Assembly (NCBI GenBank): GCA_026196035.1
Contig: JAPHQX010000016.1
Coordinates: forward strand, 1 to 34,425
Length of the DNA stretch: 34,425 bases
Origin: Gammaproteobacteria bacterium
GTDB taxonomy: Bacteria; Pseudomonadota; Gammaproteobacteria; SZUA-229
Direction of reading: 5' to 3'
Shown: in pieces, positions 32,534 to 34,425 of the stretch
Layout of the letters: every line of letters starts with the position of its first letter
How positions within the stretch are numbered: position 1 is the first letter of the stretch
The notes under the pieces: model-generated
Database searches by the model: none
What the model saw: the letters and a program-made list of their open reading frames with translations, nothing else
What the model was told of the DNA's origin: nothing
Position numbers and translations under genes: made by a program

Positions 32534-34342
32534 CTACTCTTCTTCAGCCTGCTGCTCTTTCTGAATTTCCCATAAGTTAGCGTAAACACCTTTACTTTCA
32601 ATAAGTTGCTGATGAGTACCCTGCTCAACTATGCGACCCTGGTCCATGACCAGTATTTGATCAGCATCAACAATAGTGGAAAGCCTGTGGGCTATGACCA
32701 GCGTCGTATGCTGCTCTGCGACTTCTTTAAGAGAAGCCAGAATTACCTGCTCGGAATGGGAATCCAGTGATGATGTCGCTTCATCAAACACCAGTATGCG
32801 CGGATTCTTTAAAATCACCCGGGCAATGGCTACTCGCTGTTTCTCACCGCCGGACAGTTTAAGCCCTCGCTCACCCACCACGGTGTCATAACCATCGGGC
32901 AATTGTTCAATAAACTGATGAATATTGGCCAGTCTGGCCGCCTGCCTGACATCTTCATCGGTGGCTGTCGGATGGGCATACTGAATATTGTGATAAATAG
33001 TGTCATTAAACAGTACCGTATCCTGAGGCACGATACCGATGGCTTCACGCAAACTGACCTGACTGACCTGACGTAAATCCTGGTCGTCCACTGTAATACT
33101 GCCGCCTGTGACATCATAAAACCGGAACAGCAATCGGGCCAGTGTAGACTTGCCCGCACCAGAAGGACCGACCACAGCTATTTTCTGACCACTGGGAATG
33201 ATCAGGCTGACATCATGGAGTATTTGTCTGTCGGCATGATATGAAAAATCCACATGATCAAATTTAACCACCGCGTCGGTTACCACCAGCGGTTTAGCCT
33301 GATCGCTATCCTGAATTTCCGGTTGCGTATCCAGTAATTTGAACATTAAATCCATGTCAGCCATGGCATGTTTCATCGAGCGATAAATAATGCCCAGAAA
33401 GCCCAGCGGAATAAAAAGCTGCAACATCATGGCATTGACCAGCACCAGATCACCCAGACTCATATCGCCATCCAGTACACCCTGTGCCGCATAAATCATA
33501 ATCACCATGACACCCAGGGCAATAATGGCGCCCTGACCAAAATTCAACAGCGCCATGGAGCTGGTACTTTTAACTGCCGAATCTTCCCACTGACTCAGGG
33601 TTTCGTTATAACGATTGATTTCATAGTGCTCATTATTAAAGTATTTAACCGTTTCGTAGTTAATCAGACCATCAACAGCCTGTGAGCTAGCCCGGGAGTC
33701 ATAGGCATTCATTTCGTGGCGAAAATGCATGCGCCATTCAGTGACCGCCATAGTGTAAATAATATAGATAGTCACAGTACCAAAGGTGATCAGTGCAAAA
33801 TGCGGGTCATACTGACTAAACAGAATAATGGCAACCAGGGCAAACTCGATAAGCGTAGGAATAATATTGAAGGTTAAATAATTTAATATGGACGAAAGAC
33901 TGCGTGTGCCCCGCTCCAGATCCCTGGAAATACCGCCGGTTCGACGATCAAGATGAAAATTCAGCGACAGATCATATAAGTGTTTGACTACTTTTGTTGA
34001 AATATCACGCATGGCACGATAGCGTACCCGGGCAAATACCGCATCCCGCAGCTCACTGAACATGACGTTAACCAGTCGCAGCGAGCCATAACCCAGCAAC
34101 AGTCCCAGAGGCAGCACCATGCCGATAGATTGTGGATTTTTAAGTACCAGATCCAGCTGATCAACAATTTCCTTGAGTACCAGTGGTACACCAACAGTTG
34201 CAAATTTAGCCAGCATCAGCGATAAAAGAGCAAACAGTACCCGGCCTCTATAGCTCCAGAGAAAAGGCAGCATGCGTTTGATATTGTGTAGATCTTTGCG
34301 CTCGGTGTGAGGCGCTTCCGTGGGGCGGAAATTTACGTACAT
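32534..34342 (-). CDS. ABC exporter, fused permease-ATPase, Atm1/HMT1 type
   Basis: The 602-residue half-transporter has a six-helix membrane domain (about 30-320) and a C-terminal ATPase with Walker A GPSGAGKST, signature LSGGEKQR, Walker B ILVFDEATSSLD and the switch His in IAHRLST. The membrane-domain segments RTGGISRDLERGTRS and VDGLINYETVKYFNNE are typical of Atm1/HMT1 (ABCB7-like) transporters, which export glutathione-linked metal or sulfur compounds, so metal tolerance or Fe-S maturation is the best guess. An MsbA-like lipid flippase is less likely. It ends 71 bases before the TetR start, and the efflux operon has its own promoter in that gap, so the two are probably separate units. 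Confidence 0.92.
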   Translation of the reverse strand: MYVNFRPTEAPHTERKDLHNIKRMLPFLWSYRGRVLFALLSLMLAKFATVGVPLVLKEIVDQLDLVLKNPQSIGMVLPLGLLLGYGSLRLVNVMFSELRDAVFARVRYRAMRDISTKVVKHLYDLSLNFHLDRRTGGISRDLERGTRSLSSILNYLTFNIIPTLIEFALVAIILFSQYDPHFALITFGTVTIYIIYTMAVTEWRMHFRHEMNAYDSRASSQAVDGLINYETVKYFNNEHYEINRYNETLSQWEDSAVKSTSSMALLNFGQGAIIALGVMVIMIYAAQGVLDGDMSLGDLVLVNAMMLQLFIPLGFLGIIYRSMKHAMADMDLMFKLLDTQPEIQDSDQAKPLVVTDAVVKFDHVDFSYHADRQILHDVSLIIPSGQKIAVVGPSGAGKSTLARLLFRFYDVTGGSITVDDQDLRQVSQVSLREAIGIVPQDTVLFNDTIYHNIQYAHPTATDEDVRQAARLANIHQFIEQLPDGYDTVVGERGLKLSGGEKQRVAIARVILKNPRILVFDEATSSLDSHSEQVILASLKEVAEQHTTLVIAHRLSTIVDADQILVMDQGRIVEQGTHQQLIESKGVYANLWEIQKEQQAEEE

Positions 34343-34425
34343 TATTCAGAGCTTGTTATGTAATTGAGCTAGAGTATAAATGTAAGTGTCTCATCACAAC
34401 ATAGTTTATGGAATAATAGCGGTAT
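34343..34425 (-). promoter_or_regulatory. Leader of the ABC exporter gene
   Basis: This is the upstream region, cut by the window edge. The best promoter candidate on the minus strand is TATACT (34373-34378) with TTGTGA (34394-34399), a spacer of only 15 bases, so it is weak. No Shine-Dalgarno sequence stands out before the ATG at 34342. Confidence 0.3.

Overview
The window carries 27 protein genes and looks like part of a gammaproteobacterial chromosome. The proteins resemble those of Gammaproteobacteria: a TolC/RND/TetR set, a YfaZ-like barrel, a short HPF/RaiA and an Atm1-type ABC exporter. The mix of ferredoxin-linked 2-oxoacid oxidoreductase, NAD-type formate dehydrogenase and several second-messenger enzymes would suit a free-living, redox-flexible, possibly autotrophic or microaerophilic bacterium. 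The lifestyle and species are inference; nothing here names the organism. I found no rRNA, tRNA, CRISPR array or transposase.

Layout. 1-2488 (+): the end of a gamma/delta subunit and complete alpha and beta subunits of a 2-oxoacid:ferredoxin oxidoreductase, in visibly GC-richer DNA. 2498-2677: a composite non-coding repeat. 2731-6023 (+): an AMP-forming acyl-CoA ligase, a small membrane protein overlapping its end, and an archaeal-type methionine adenosyltransferase. 6029-7693 (-): a class III adenylate cyclase fused to a PilZ domain, and a PEBP-family protein. 7866-9303 (+): an outer-membrane barrel protein and an alpha/beta hydrolase. 9445-12869 (-): an HPF/RaiA protein with a cold-shock domain, then a lipoprotein solute-binding protein translationally coupled to a membrane diguanylate cyclase. 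12960-26460 (-): ten tightly packed genes, namely formate dehydrogenase beta and alpha, an FNT channel, a LonB-like protease, a UspA-like protein, a LolA-like periplasmic protein, two FtsX/LolCE-type permeases, a LolD-type ATPase and an outer-membrane barrel. 26597-27085 (-): a DUF2452 protein. 27254-32463 (-): a TetR-TolC-RND operon with no membrane-fusion adaptor. 32534-34342 (-): an Atm1/HMT1-type ABC exporter.

How the genes may work together. The oxidoreductase and formate dehydrogenase handle low-potential electrons, acetyl-CoA or formate. The ten-gene run joins formate uptake and oxidation to quality control (Lon, Usp) and to what looks like a complete envelope transport line from inner-membrane ABC transporter to periplasmic carrier to outer-membrane barrel. 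Signalling is prominent: one enzyme joins cAMP synthesis to a c-di-GMP receptor domain, and one operon joins a periplasmic binding protein to c-di-GMP synthesis. The best candidates for an undescribed system are the LolCDE-like line with its own barrel, the binding-protein/cyclase pair and the adaptor-less RND operon. No gap between genes exceeds 300 bases.
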